Positions 1-11,961 of a stretch of DNA of 64,000 nucleotides are shown here, piece after piece. The notes under the pieces are model-generated. The model worked only from the letters and a program-made list of their open reading frames with translations. It was not told the origin of the DNA and made no database searches. Location: assembly GCF_008831285.2 (NCBI RefSeq), contig NC_045141.1, positions 3,427,224-3,491,223 on the forward strand. The letters are read 5' to 3'. This stretch comes from Nymphaea colorata (Eukaryota; Streptophyta; Magnoliopsida; Nymphaeales; Nymphaeaceae). The position numbers were made by a program, and so were the translations under genes. How positions within the stretch are numbered: the first letter of the stretch is position 1; each line of letters begins with the position of its first letter.

Positions 1-118
1 TGTTCTTTTTTATGTCTGTTATTGTAAATGAATTGTGATCTAATATACGTTACTACGTGGACATCCAAAAACTCATATATTGCTTAGAAAGAATGCTTAT
101 GTGCAAAGACGTTTGAGT

Positions 119-122
<4 letters not shown>

Positions 123-170
<48 letters not shown>
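123..170. repeat. (AT)24 microsatellite
   Basis: Uninterrupted AT dinucleotide run of 48 bases in AT-rich spacer. Confidence 0.97.
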
Positions 171-172
<2 letters not shown>

Positions 173-410
173 CATATTATCATATTTAAAGAGATGAAAA
201 AAAATTACATTAATGGTGTTTTTCTGTTTGGGCGTGTTACAATTTCTTGAAAGTTTTATTATGAATATTTTTTGTTTACACACGTTAATGTTTTGAACAA
301 TTGAACCAAGAATGGCTCTTCAGCCCACCCACTTGGAGTGCAGGTGGTTACCATCACTATATATTTTGGAGAGTGGTTCATCTCCTTTGGTCCACCCAAC
401 CGGGATTCTT

Positions 411-700
411 AGAGGTCGTTTGATTGTTGTCCACTGAGACAGGACAGACAGGACGTCCTGTCCATTACACTGTTATCCTGTTCTCATGGACAATGGTGTT
501 TCTTGTCCACCATTTGATGATTTTAAGAACAGAACACTACGTTCTTCTTGTCTGGCATTTGTTTCGTGTGTGTCTGTTATGTCTGTCCTGTCTGACGTTT
601 GTTTTTCTCTTGTCCGATCTATCCGTTCTGTCGATGTTTGTGTCTTCCATGATTAGTTCAGTCTGTCCCGTCTGGTGTTTGTTGATATTTTTTTTTCTTT
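411..700. repeat. TGTCC/TGTCTG-rich block with a palindrome
   Basis: Words such as tgtcc, tgtctg and their complements recur many times. A perfect 16-base palindrome, gacaggacgtcctgtc, lies at 447-462. The left edge (aggtcgtttgattg) resembles the ends of plant MITEs by eye, but I found no matching right end. Low-complexity expansion is the alternative. Confidence 0.4.
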
Positions 701-1556
701 AATCAGTTTTGACTATTATATTTGTTTTGTCCACTATATGATATCTTATTTTTTGAACATGTTATATCAAAACAAGTATAAAATTCATAACATGTTATAT
801 GCAAATCAGTACATTCGATAACATGATCCATAATATTAAAGCAAAGTCAACTCTTTCAATACATTCACATATATATAACAAAACATTATTACTGTAACAT
901 GTTTAAACATCTCTATATAGTCACGAGTATCAACTAAAATTACAAAATACAAATTGTTTAAAATATTCAACTGTTGTAAGTCATAAAACAAAAACAACTA
1001 TGACAACTCGCTAGATAACTAGTTTTCTATCTTGCACACTACTCTTCTCATCAAAACCATGTGATATTTTAAAAGATGCATCACCATCTGGTTCTGCATT
1101 TCAGAAATTTAAAAGGCAAACAAATAATTAGATTATCATCATAAAATATTAAAATAATTAAATATAATTAAAACAATGACATATAATATAATGAGAATGT
1201 TAGACAACCAAATATAAAATAAATGTGAATCATTTTTAAATATACTTGGAACAAGATGAACACAGGACAACTAAGACAAAAACAAAGTTCACATAGAAAT
1301 CAAAGTTCACACAATGAAAGCTTTTTATATTTCAAGATGACATTTTGCAGCGAGTTTAACAATGATAGCTGGGAATGCCAGACAGGAATAAATTCACATG
1401 CTGACAGGATTCTTCAACATAGTCCAACATAGTATGAACAAGACCAAGGATAGCTAGGAGAATACAAAAGTTCACACAGTGACCAGGTTCTTCAACATAA
1501 ACCATGTCTGTTCAGACCTCGACATTGGTCATGGTCATGATAGATGATTAATCAAT

Positions 1557-1561
1557 ATCAC
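1557..1561. repeat. Target-site duplication, left copy (atcac)
   Basis: The five bases atcac precede the left LTR and recur directly after the right LTR at 7071-7075. A 5-bp duplication is what LTR retrotransposon integrases leave. Confidence 0.9.
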
Positions 1562-1796
1562 TGTTGATTATTGGAAGAAGAAGGGGCGAGAGAGATAGAG
1601 GGAGAAAGTGAGAGAACAAGAGAGAGAAACGTTTTTCTTATTCCAGCACGTAACCCTAATCTCCTATTAATATGAGACTAGGGTGTGTTACCAATTTTAC
1701 AAAAATAGTCCACTAAACATAAGACAATAATTAAGTGAACCTATTCTAACTTTCTAATAATTCAGAAAACCACCCGACTGCTATAAGTATTTAACA
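1562..1796 (-). repeat. Copia LTR (3' LTR of the element)
   Basis: 235 bases, beginning tgttgatta and ending tatttaaca, so it has the canonical TG...CA ends. It matches the copy at 6834-7070 almost base for base. It carries a purine-rich stretch (gagagagatagaggg) and the word ctcctattaatatgagac, which is identical in both copies. Confidence 0.95.
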
Positions 1797-1808
1797 CTCC
1801 CCCTCAAG
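1797..1808 (-). promoter_or_regulatory. Polypurine tract of the Copia element
   Basis: On the minus strand the sequence directly inside the 3' LTR reads CTTGAGGGGGAG, the typical plus-strand primer of plant Copia elements. The stop codon of the RNase H frame (TGA at 1804-1806) lies inside it. Confidence 0.88.
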
Positions 1809-4800
1809 CTGGAGCATAAATATCAATCATGCGTAGCTTGTTACATCCTCTCAAGAAATCACCATTGGGAAGAGCCTTAGTGAACATATCAGCAGCTTGA
1901 TCTTCAGAAGAGACATGAATGGTGTCAATAACTCCTTCTTGTACCAAGTTCCAAACATAATGACAATCTACTTCAATGTGTTTAGTCCTCTCATGAAAAA
2001 CAAGATTATTTGCAATGTAGGTTGCTGCTCTATTGTCACAGTACATCTTCATTGGGAGTGTCACAGAAATCCCCAATTCTAGAAGCACAGATTTGACCCA
2101 AGACATTTCAGCCGCAGTTTGGGCCATAGCTCTATATTCAGACTCAGCACTAGATCTAGCAACCACATTCTGTTTCTTGCTTCTCCAAGAAATAAGATTC
2201 CCACCAACAAAGACACAGAAACCCGTAGTCGATTTCCTGTCATCTACTGACCCTGCATAATCAGCGTCACTATATGCTTCTATGTCCACACATGATCCCT
2301 TTTTGAACCATAACTCCTTTCTCGGGGCTGATTTCAAGTATTTTACCACCATTAGAGCAGCCTCCCAATGAATTTTCTGAGGTTTTTCCATGAATTGACT
2401 TAACTTGTTCACAGGAAAACTGACATCAGGTCGAGTGATAGTCAAGTATAAAAGTTTCCCTATCAACGATCTGTAAGAACGGGAGTCAAAAGTTTCTGAG
2501 TCATCATCATGAATATGAATTCGAGGATTCATAGAAAGTGTAGCCGGTTTGGCTCCCAATAATCCTGTTTCCTACAAAAGATCAAGAACATATTTCCTCT
2601 GAGACATCACAAGTCCTTTATTACTACGAGCCACTTCAATGCCAAGAAAATAACGAAATAGACCAAGATCTTTTGTGACAAAGTCTTTCTGTAGAAACTC
2701 CTTTGCCTGAGCTAACTCGTGAATACTTTCTCCAGTGAGGACAATATCATCAACATATACAATCAATATCACTATACCAGAAGTCCCTTTTTTTATAAAC
2801 AACGAGTGATCACACTGGGACCTTTGAAATCCACACTTAGAAACAACCTCACTGAGCTTATGAAACCATGCACGAGGGCTTTGATTAAGCCCATAGATAG
2901 CCTTTTTGAGTTTGCATACCTTGGAACACTCCCTCTGTCGTTCAAAACCAGAGGGTTGTTGCATATAGACTGTTTCAGAGAGATCACCATACAAAAATGC
3001 ATTTTTTACATCAAGCTGAAAAAGGGGCCAATCCTGCTGAACTGCGAGAGATATAACAAGGCGAATAGTACCTAACCGTGCCACAGGCGAAAACGTCTCG
3101 AAGAAGTCCACACCATAAGTCTGTGTATAACCTTTAGCAACAAGACGAGCTTTGAAGCGCTCTATAGACCCATCAGAATGATATTTGATTGTGAAAACCC
3201 ATTTAAAGCCGACAACATCACAAGTCATCAGTGGGTCCACTAAGTCCCAAGTTTCTCGAGAAAGAAGAGCATCCATTTCCTCCTGCATGGCTTGCTTCCA
3301 TCGTGAATCTAGCAAGGCTTGGTAGTGAGAGGTCGGAATAGTATGACTATCCATAGCTCGGTCAAACTGTACTAAACTAATGCTCAAATGGTCCATAGAA
3401 ACCGAGTTAGAGATAGGATGTCTTGTGCACTGTCGCTGGCCCTTGCGAATAGCAATGGGTAGATCATCTGCAGAATAATCATCATTTCTTCCCGAGTCAG
3501 TCTTATCATTAGAACTTACCTCATGAGAAGATTCTGGTGGACGGGTAGGAGAGGGATCTTGACGCCAAGTATAGACTATTGGAGGTTTATGAAAACGATC
3601 AGAGGACCGTGGTTGAGAGGAAGGGATAGACTCAAGAGAGACTGGGGGAAGAGGGACAGATATGGGGAGTTCGTTCAAAGTGGTATGTGATGTGAAGTAA
3701 GGACGCGACTCAAAGAATGTAACATCTGCACTGATAACCTCTTTCATGTTCTCGGGATCAAAACATCGGTAGCCTTTTTGATTGGCAGGATATCCAATGA
3801 ACACACATTTAACAGCTTGGGCAGCAAGTTTATTTTTGTTTGGGCCCAAGATGTGTACAAAACAAGTGCATCCAAACACTTTGGGAGGGATATGAAATAA
3901 TGGTCGATCTGGATATAGTATTTGAATGGGAATGCGTTCTTGGATGGCAGACGAGGGTAATCGGTTGATGAGGTAGCAGACAGTGAGAATAGCATCACCC
4001 CAAAAATATGCAGGCATATGAATATGCAACATGGGAGTGCGGGCCACATTTAGAAGTTGTCGATGCTTGCGTTCAGCAACACCATTTTGTTGGGATGTGT
4101 GGAGACATGTATATTATGGGCGAATCCCATGATTGGCATAGAATTGAAGTAGAGCTGAGGATTTAAATTCAAGAGCATTATCAGTGCGAATATTTTTGAC
4201 AATAACACCAAACTGAGTTTTTATTTCATTGACAAATTTCTGAATAATACAGATGACTTCAGACCTGTCCCGTAACAAAAATACCCAACTGACTCTAGTA
4301 AAATCATCAACCAGAACAAGGTAATACCAGAAACGTGAGCGAAAGAGAACACGACTTGGACCCCAAACATCAACATGCAGAAGATCAAAGGGACTTTGAC
4401 TCGATAGACTCTGACTTGAAGGGAAACTACTACGTGTATGCTTGCCTAACTGGCATGCATCACATAAGAATGACTCTGATGCAAGAATATCTGAAAAAAT
4501 ACGACGAAGCTTGGACACAGAAGGATGACCTAGCCTGAGATGCCACTGCAAAGGAGAAGGCTTCGATGTGAAGGAGGATGTAGCAACATCGACAGGAACA
4601 AAGAGGAAATAGAGCCCTTCCCGTTCATGGCCACCACCAATCATCTTCCCAGTTTGTAAGTCTTGAAAAGAACATGAATCGGGATAAAAAATGACTCTAC
4701 ACTGTAGATCTCTAGCCAATTGCTTAACAGATAATAGATTAATAGGAAATCATGGAGCATATAACACATGTGTAATGGTGCCAAAAGACGTGAGATTGAT

Positions 4801-5217
4801 ATCACCACTGCCCAGAATAGGGGACAACTTGCCATCAACCAACTTGACATGTTGTGATGTAGTGAACCTGGTGAACAATAAAAACATTTGTGGCTGATTA
4901 CAACAATGCATGGATGCTCCTGAGTCAATCATCCATATCATACCTGGGTCCTGCGTGGGGGCACCAACAGAGAACGCCGAGTCTATGGTAGCTGTGTTGG
5001 ATGAAGCAGGGGTAAATCTCTGAGCAAGAACCAGATCATATTCTTCCTTGCTTAAGTTGAGAGAATATAATAGAGATATAGGAGTAGGAGACTCAACCAT
5101 AGAAGCAGTAACCTGTGGAGAAGTCACAGTAGAAGAAGAAGACCCTTTTCCTGCATTCGTCCTTCCTCCACCACGTCCTTGAGGACCAGCAGAACGTAGG
5201 TGGGGATGTTTATCCCA
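1804..5217 (-). pseudogene. Copia pol polyprotein: protease, integrase, RT, RNase H
   Basis: One reading frame carries all enzymatic domains, interrupted by three stops: TGA at 4750-4752, TAA at 4114-4116 and TAG at 2572-2574. The protease motif DSGAS starts at 4926 and runs down. The integrase region has the HHCC zinc-binding start (HLRLGHPSV ... CDACQLGKH) and acidic sites in HVDVWGPS and RTDNALEF. Reverse transcriptase has the catalytic YVDD at 2746-2757. RNase H includes SDADYAGS, the KSTTGF motif and SSAESEYRA, and ends within the polypurine tract. Two of the stops lie near domain borders, so each domain is individually long. The product would have been a polyprotein acting in a cytoplasmic virus-like particle. 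It is now non-functional unless the stops are suppressed. Confidence 0.93.
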
Positions 5218-5962
5218 GCATCGATCCTCTAAGTGTCCTAATTTACCACAATATGAGCACTGAAATCTGCCACATCCTGCACCACGACTTGTACCACGTC
5301 CCCTAATCCAATAAAGGAACTATGGCCACGTCCGCTTGACATCACAAGAGCAGAAACTGGGGTGTCATGTGTAGGCAGAGTAAGAGAGACTGCCAGGCGA
5401 CTCAGTCTATTATAAGTATCTGCTAGGTCTAGAAGATCACTGCCAGTAAGAATTTGAGACTTCGCCACAGAGTACTCAGAGATAATCCAGACAAAAACTT
5501 TGCTACCATACCAGTTTCAAAATGTGATGCATAACAGTGCTTGCACGGTGGGCAAAGAGCTTTTAATTGTTCATACGCAGCAGTTAATGTAGCAAAATAT
5601 TGTGTCAAATCTTGATCTCCTTGCCGTATATTACACAACTCTTCCAATTGTAAAATTTTAATGACATTCGTAGCATGAGAGTACGTCTTCTTCAAAAAAG
5701 ACCACATATCTTTGGCCTTGGTGTAGTATGCAATTGTTGGAGCTATACAAAACTCTACACTGTTCATAATCCAAGCCATTACAATGTTATTATCTTTATC
5801 CCATGTAGCATATTTCCCTTTTTTCTCAAGGGGTTCATCTTCTTCAATAACATATTTTTTTTTATGGCCAGCCACAGACATCATAAAATCTCTACACCAT
5901 ATCTCATAATTCGAACCATCGAGTTTGATTGTGGTTCCATACGAAAAAGAATTCCCAGCCAT
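5218..5962 (-). pseudogene. Copia gag with CCHC zinc knuckle, frameshifted
   Basis: The ATG is at 5960-5962 and the protein starts MAGNSFSYGTTIKLDGSNYE, the usual N-terminus of plant Copia gag (LDGxNYxxW). The frame is open for about 165 codons. It then shifts near 5470-5500 into a second frame and again near 5290-5310 into the pol frame. The zinc knuckle CSYCGKLGHLEDRC (CX2CX4HX4C) lies at 5218-5259 in the pol frame. Gag packages the element RNA. Both shifts look like mutational damage, since Copia elements normally keep gag and pol in one frame. Confidence 0.9.
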
Positions 5963-6833
5963 CTTGTATTCATTAGAACCCTTCTAATCTACTACTGTCA
6001 GCCATAGAAAACCAATGTGATAAAGCACAAAGACTACAGCCAAGGAACGTGCAGCAAGTTGAACACAAACCAGAAAACAAGTATCAACTTTTCATATGAC
6101 AGCAAGAACAGATTTGCAGACAACAGTTTTTCAGACGACAGCAGACAACAAATATTCAGCAAGCTATTTTCAGATAAAGGTAGCATGCATCAATTCAAGT
6201 ACACACAAATCTGACAGTAAATCTCACCACAACCAGTCAGCTCCACGCAACTTCGATTATTCATTAACTTCACCAAGACAACATACCTTTGTCTGTTATG
6301 ATCCACCAGGTACCAAGCAGATCTGATTATCCTAACTGATCAGACGATCACTGGTCTGACCTTTGTTCACGGCATCAGAGAGTTCAGGTCTGAAACATCT
6401 CATCTTCTTCCACGACAGCCACTAGGTGAGATCTGAAACGTTCTGGTCTGGTCCACTACTGGTCTGATCTTCGTCCACGCAGGCAATAGGTCAGATCTGA
6501 ACCATTCTGATCTGATTCACCATGCAGCCACATCATCTGGCCAAACACCATCATTATTTGGATCTGAACGACGATTTCAGATCTGCTTTATCTTCATTTT
6601 TCTTTTTTTTTTTTAACGACTCCAACGACAAAACAAGGAAGCTAATCACATTTCTACATGTTAAACATGATTAGCCCCTTTCCACCAACAAATTAACTTG
6701 CTTACTTTGTAATCAGCAGAAACCCTAGGCGTGAAACCCTAGTTGGGAGGAAGAGAAGAGAGGTGAGAGGAGGGAGGAACCCTAGACGTGAAACCCTAGA
6801 TTGTACAGCCCTAGGTTCACGGCTCTGATACCA
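5963..6833 (-). other. Copia 5' leader, untranslated
   Basis: 871 bases between the primer-binding site and the gag start. It is rich in gatctga/ggtctga words, with two imperfect copies of a ctggtctga-containing unit about 108 bases apart (6351 and 6459). Near the primer-binding site it has two copies of an aaccctag...cgtgaaaccctag motif. No coding potential is seen. Confidence 0.75.
6822..6833 (-). promoter_or_regulatory. Primer-binding site, tRNA-iMet type
   Basis: Read on the minus strand, the bases directly inside the 5' LTR are TGGTATCAGAGC. This is complementary to the 3' end of plant initiator tRNA-Met, the primer used by most plant Copia elements. Confidence 0.95.
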
Positions 6834-7070
6834 TGTTGATTATTGGAAAAAGAAGGGGCGAGAGAGATAGAGGGAGAAAGTGAGAGAACGAGAGAGAGAG
6901 AAACGTTTTTCTTATTCCAACACGTAACTGTAATCTCCTATTAATATGAGACTAGGGTGTGTTACCAATTTTACAAAAATAGTCCACTAAACATAAGACA
7001 ATAATTAAGTGAACCTATTCCAACTTTCTAATAATTCAGAAAACCACCCAACTGCTATAAGTATTTAACA
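6834..7070 (-). repeat. Copia LTR (5' LTR of the element)
   Basis: 237 bases with TG...CA ends. It is 2 bases longer than the other LTR because of one extra GA in the purine run. It should carry the element's promoter, but no TATA box could be assigned with confidence. Confidence 0.95.
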
Positions 7071-7075
7071 ATCAC
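7071..7075. repeat. Target-site duplication, right copy (atcac)
   Basis: Repeats the five bases at 1557-1561. Confidence 0.9.
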
Positions 7076-9285
7076 AAGACATGAAATCGATAACTAAGAA
7101 TCATTATTAACATTGTCAACAGCAAAATGGTTGGCCACAGGGAAAAAGCACAACCAACAGAATTTTCATGGAATTCTGTTATTGTATAACGACCAAGATC
7201 TAGCTTAGTTTTTTTGTCAGCTTTAATAAAGTGATTATAATTTTAAAAACCATCTAAGGGCCATAATAGGATGATAATTTCAGCAAAATATCCATTGATT
7301 AATAACGTTCCTCCTTGTATGATTGCATTTTTGGAAGTTTATGAAGCTAGAAATATAAGAATCTGGAAGGCGCAAGGATGATGGCGATCGTGAAGAGAGC
7401 ATACTGACCAACAAAGTTTGCAGTTTTAAGATCTCCTGTTCTTGGACCAGCAGATCTAGAAAGTAGGAAGGGGATGGACCAAGCTAGTTCCCTGCTGCAA
7501 CCCATGTGCCCCATAAATATGGTTTTCCAAAACCTAGTGATATTATGATATTATTGATAATTAATACTATTATTGCAGTCGACTGAGTGATGTTACTGTT
7601 GGCTCCCCATTATTGCCAGTTTACAATATTAAAAATTGTGTACATGAAATGCCAACAAATATGCACATCGGGCGTTCAACTCTCTAACTTAGTTTCTTCA
7701 ACTTCAAGATCAAAGATCCAATCCCCTAGCTAGATGGGTGACAATCTTTTCTTCCCATCATTCTTCAATTTTGTTATTTAATGAGAGGACATATTCCCTT
7801 CCCTATAGAAAATTGTAAGTTCTGCTTCTAGTGTTTTTTTTTTTTCTGTTGAATATAATACGTTGGAATATGCGTTATACAGGACTGCATTTGCTCATGA
7901 TTCTATATCATCCAGACCATCACGGTTCCTTTGAAGCCAGATCTCATTGTGAGAAGCTGGTTTGACCAAATCTGGCCAATATTTAAATGAGTGTAACATG
8001 GTTGGATTGATGGAAGGTTCCTCTTTCACAGGGAAAAAACTAATCAAGTATAAAGTTTTACTGGAGTTCTCTTCTGGAGCACTAGAAAAAGGCGCATCAA
8101 TTATCTTTGGACTTCCACCAATCTGATATTTAACTTCCTAACAGCACTCGGAGTCATAATTTGTGCACTTCTACAAATTTAACATAATCAGATCCGCTTG
8201 CAGTCTCACACACAATGTTTTTCAGTCAATTTCCTTAAAACAATAACAATCATGATTATGTACTGCAGTGTCATTCATGACCCATTATCTGCTTCCTAAC
8301 TGATTTATGCTTTAGCTTTTTAATTGAGTCGATGCTCCCTCCCCAAAGATCTATCTGCCAGAGACACAGCCAAAACAGATAAAGGTGGAAGTTACATGTG
8401 TTTTGGCAAGTTAAGTACTCAAATTAATGATATGGTACCAAATTTCAGCTTCAATCCTATTCTAGTCGTGACTATACAAAGCATAGGAAACAATTTAGAC
8501 ACATAAAACAAAGGTTTCTAAAATAGTAAATTATGAGAACAGACTTCCCTAGAGCGTCCTATTGCTAGAAACTGCTAATTTAGATTGCCATTACTTATAC
8601 ATCTTATGGTTGGTGAAATTTCTGTCAAATATTTGGGGAATTTAAGTGTTTCCATCGTTCTATAGGGCTCAACTAAGCCCCCCTCCATTTTACTGTTAAA
8701 ATGGAGAAACTGCATGCATTCCTATATACTCGACTTACCGTGCGTGGAATTGGAACTCATGCTGTACCTTTTGGCTTGACATGTAAGTAACTGGAGGTGA
8801 CTTTTTGTCAATCGCTAGCCACGAGTTGGGGAGAAGCAGTGTTCAACAGGTACCTATACCTCTGCTTCTCAACAGTGTAATGGAAAGAGAGCAATCTAGG
8901 ATGATCGGGGGCACTGTAGATTGCTTCTATCTGATTCATGAACCACTTCCTTCAACCATCATTTGTTTTTCTAATGGTTCAAATCTTTATAGCAGCTGCT
9001 CTTGCAGGTGGGCGAGAGAACAATGGTGTGGTTTCCAGGTGCAAAAGCAACAGAAAAGCAAATTAGCAATGGTACTAAAAATTATTTCTGTGATGAAATC
9101 CCAAGATATTTGATAACAACAGGAGTTGATTAATGCAGAAACAACATCATTCAAGTGAAGAAGTGTTGAGCATTTCATTGTCTCTTTTTATCTGAGAGAA
9201 GTCATGCATTGGACTACTTGGCCCCTCGATCGAGCATCAAGGATATGCACAACAGAAATTTTTGAAGGCAAGGTTCTACGCACTT
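7076..9285. other. Intergenic spacer, no recognisable gene
   Basis: AT-rich DNA without a frame resembling a known family. The longest frame (8805-9113, +, 102 codons) has no recognisable motif, no clear splice context and low-complexity composition. I do not call it a gene. Confidence 0.6.
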
Positions 9286-9287
9286 AA

Positions 9288-9352
9288 AGGGCGTTTGGTA
9301 GCAGAGAAGAACGCAGTGTTTCATGCATGGGTTTCCCCTCACCAAACACCCT
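9288..9352. repeat. Short inverted repeat with GGGYGTTTGGT arms
   Basis: The left arm agggcgtttggt (9288-9299) and right arm accaaacaccct (9341-9352) are complementary at 11 of 12 positions and enclose about 41 bases. GGGYGTTTGGT ends are common on plant MITEs. No target duplication was found, so this may be a decayed or internally deleted element. Confidence 0.5.
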
Positions 9353-9879
9353 CGATAAGATGAACCATTATCAGTATAAGAATTTTAATGAACTAAACGA
9401 GTATGAATCGTTTATCCAATTATAGCCATAAAATCGAATTAAATCACAAGAAAAAAACAATAGAGAAATGTTGCCTTAGCAGTAAAGCTAACCCGAGAGA
9501 GAGAGAAAGAAAAAGAGAAGACCATAAAAGGCGATTGGGAAAAGGGCAAAAAAGCGGATGCCGTTATCTCGACTAGAAGCTGCTTCTGGGCTGCAATGAA
9601 AGCTATGGTTGGTCTGCCGATGGCCTGCAAATGATAAATGGCAATGGGAAAAGGGCAAGAAAAATGAGTAGGGCTGCGGCCAGGGAAAAGGAAAACAACA
9701 GAGAGAGAGAAAGAGAGAAGCAGCCTGCGCCTAACCTCGACAGAGATGCGAAAGAGTCGCTGCTGGTGAAGAGTTGGCCATTTCAACCCTCAAGAGAAAA
9801 CCCTAGTAGAAGGGTTTCAAAGGAGGAGAGAGAGTAGTAAACGTGAAAATATAAAAGCAATTACGAACGGCCTCAAGCG

Positions 9880-10140
9880 CTGCTGCGGCAGTCGCCCTCC
9901 AGTGGAGACAGAGGAGAAAGAGTGAAGACAGGGGCAAAGACGGAGATGGAGGAGAAGGAGTGAAGACTGGGGCAGAGATGGAGATGAAGGAGAAGGAAGT
10001 GCTCGGGAGGACCTCCAGTGGAGACAAGGAGAAAGAGTGAAGACGGGGGGTGGACACAGAGATGGAGGAGAAGGAAGTGCTCGGGGGTGGAGACGGAGGA
10101 GGAGGAGAGGAAGAGATAGGTCGAGGGCAAGGAGAGCTGG
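9880..10140. repeat. Purine-rich tandem repeat, about 116-bp period
   Basis: The word cctccagtggagaca followed by ggagaaagagtgaagac occurs at 9896 and again at 10012. Shorter gagatggaggagaagga words are interspersed. The proline/serine/leucine-rich frames read across it on the minus strand are products of the repeat. Confidence 0.7.
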
Positions 10141-10199
10141 GGGTCGCGGTAGGCTGTTCTTAGGGTAACGAGACCAATCATGAATCTTAGGTGGTATGG

Positions 10200-11120
10200 T
10201 TTTCAACTTCTGGAGTAAGTGGTGAGATCTCATAATGTGTAAGACAAGCTAGTCGGACACTTCACAATTGAGAAAAAGAGATTTGAAATGTGCATACACA
10301 GATTATCGATTGAATGGTTTGATTGTGAATGCTCGCCATGTATTTTCTAAAATAAAATTTGATACTCTATCTTGTGCAAAAAACAAATAAAAGTTTGTAA
10401 ATTTTTTATTTACGTGACATTTTTTTACTACGTTATCGTGGTTGTGTTGGGGGAACATCATGGTTCTCGTCTCGTGCTGTCGTGCATGTTATTTTCTGTA
10501 AATAACAATGTGGATCAGATCGAGAGCTAATGACCTGGATCATCTCATCTATTGGACATCCGGGAATGCTTTATTATCTGTTGTATGAGTTTATGTCGTA
10601 AAAAGAAAGACTCAGAAATGAATAAAAGAAACTTTGCTTTACAACACCCAAAAGTCTTTTATTTTGAGAATTTCAAAAACAAAAAAAATTGGGGTTTTAA
10701 AAGAGAACAAAGTCTTAACTAATATTAAATAACAAAAATAATCATGATTTTTTATCATTGTTTTTCTCTCAACTATTCAAATGATTGGATGACCCTAATT
10801 AGTGAGTTGGATGATTCTAGATAGCCATATATATATTAGAGAGAAAAAAAAAAAAGGAAGAAAAAGAACGATGAATTTAACTATTTAAGTTACCCAACCA
10901 TCTAACTAAGATCATTCAATTAAAGTATATAGATTGAAAAAAAATAAACACAAAAAGTTGTGAACTAATACATAAAAATATCCATTATCTTTTCTTCTCT
11001 TTTTTTTTATATTAAGATTATCATGATGAATTTGATTATCTCGTTCGATAGTTGGGTGATATAGACATTATGAGGCGCTACACAATGCTCATGGCAGGTG
11101 CAGAGTATCATGAGCATCCT
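10200..11120. other. AT-rich spacer
   Basis: No gene or RNA recognised. Long runs of A and T, with poly-A near 10840-10865. Confidence 0.55.
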
Positions 11121-11128
11121 ATGTGTCT

Positions 11129-11560
11129 TTATTGGAAGTTGCCTTCTCCCGTAGCACCGGCGACACTCTGTCGGGCAATGCTGACACTCCCCATAGCCTG
11201 AAGAAACACATAAAATGCCATGTGAGGGGCAAATTTTTTTAGATTGGGGGAGGCAGTCACTGCCCCCGAATGCCTCCGTGGACAGCCCACCAGGGGACCG
11301 CCGCTGGTGCCCAACCTGGTGGCAGCCGGGGGCTCGACCACTCAGGCCTCAACCTAAAAAACTGGGGCAGCAGTGGCCTCCCCTATCCAAAGAAATTTGT
11401 GTCAAGGGTAAAAGGCCTTTTTCTTCTCTCTTTTTTCTTTTTTTTTTTTTTTTGCCGGGTGCCTTTCGTAGGGCAGCCTGACGGGGCATCATCGGTGGCA
11501 GCAAAACTTTTAAGGCAGCGACGGGCTACCACCTGATCTCCTTGGCACCGACAGAGGCTC
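11129..11560. other. GC-rich island, probable transposon or gene-fragment remnant
   Basis: GC content rises sharply compared with the flanks. The segment starts near gggcaaatttttttagattgg and contains a hairpin, ggcagt-c-actgcc, inside a gggggagg...ccccc context at about 11250-11275. Frames run through on both strands but none matches a family I recognise. Poly-T (11430-11455) follows. A decayed LTR element or a captured gene piece are both possible. Confidence 0.35.
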
Positions 11561-11838
11561 TGGCAGGCATCGTCATTGCCGAAGTGGGAGGCGATGGCTT
11601 CTCCCAAGGTGTGTCGAGGAACATCCCCATGTTTTTCTTTTTTTTCTTTTTTCATGAAAAGAGGCTGAGCATATATATATATAAAGAGAGAGAGAGAAGA
11701 GAGAGAAAAATATGCAGCCACGAAAGTTAGCACCAGATACAAGATTATCTGAACAAGAACGAGAATATGATCCTATCTGATTTCTTAAAGAAAACACCTG
11801 CCATTCTCCCCCTCCCTCTCCCGTCTCTCTTCATCTCT

Positions 11839-11853
11839 CCCCCCCCCCCCCCC
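11839..11853. repeat. Poly-C tract (15)
   Basis: Uninterrupted run of 15 C in a CT-rich context. Confidence 0.95.
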
Positions 11854-11917
11854 TCTCGTTCGGTATCTCCATGGAGATAGGCGCATGCCTGCTATCAGTT
11901 GTTGTCTCTCCCACTTT

Positions 11918-11921
<4 letters not shown>

Positions 11922-11958
<37 letters not shown>
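11922..11958. repeat. (TC)n microsatellite
   Basis: TC dinucleotide run of about 37 bases. Confidence 0.95.

Positions 11959-11961
<3 letters not shown>

Larger units (their letters stand above)
1..1556. other. AT-rich intergenic spacer
   Basis: No open frame here resembles a known protein. The stretch holds an (AT)n microsatellite, a block rich in TGTCC and TGTCTG words around 411-700, and plain AT-rich DNA up to the target duplication of the Copia element. The small frame at 424-702 is a translation of the TGTCC-rich block and is not supported as a gene. Confidence 0.6.
1562..7070 (-). mobile_element. Copia-superfamily LTR retrotransposon, nearly complete, coding regions broken
   Basis: The 5.5-kb element has two LTRs (1562-1796 and 6834-7070), a 5-bp target duplication (atcac), a primer-binding site matching the 3' end of tRNA-iMet, and a polypurine tract. 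Transcription would run right to left. The domain order is gag, zinc knuckle, protease, integrase, reverse transcriptase, RNase H; integrase before reverse transcriptase defines Ty1/Copia rather than Gypsy. By eye the LTRs differ by about 7 substitutions and one 2-bp indel, roughly 3%. At usual plant rates that means insertion on the order of a million years ago (inference). Gag has two frameshifts and pol has three in-frame stops, so this copy cannot encode its own proteins. Confidence 0.96.

Noticed and set aside
9803-10233. Ser/Leu/Pro-rich minus-strand frames of up to 138 codons
   Set aside because: Overlapping frames across the 116-bp purine repeat, with no domain.
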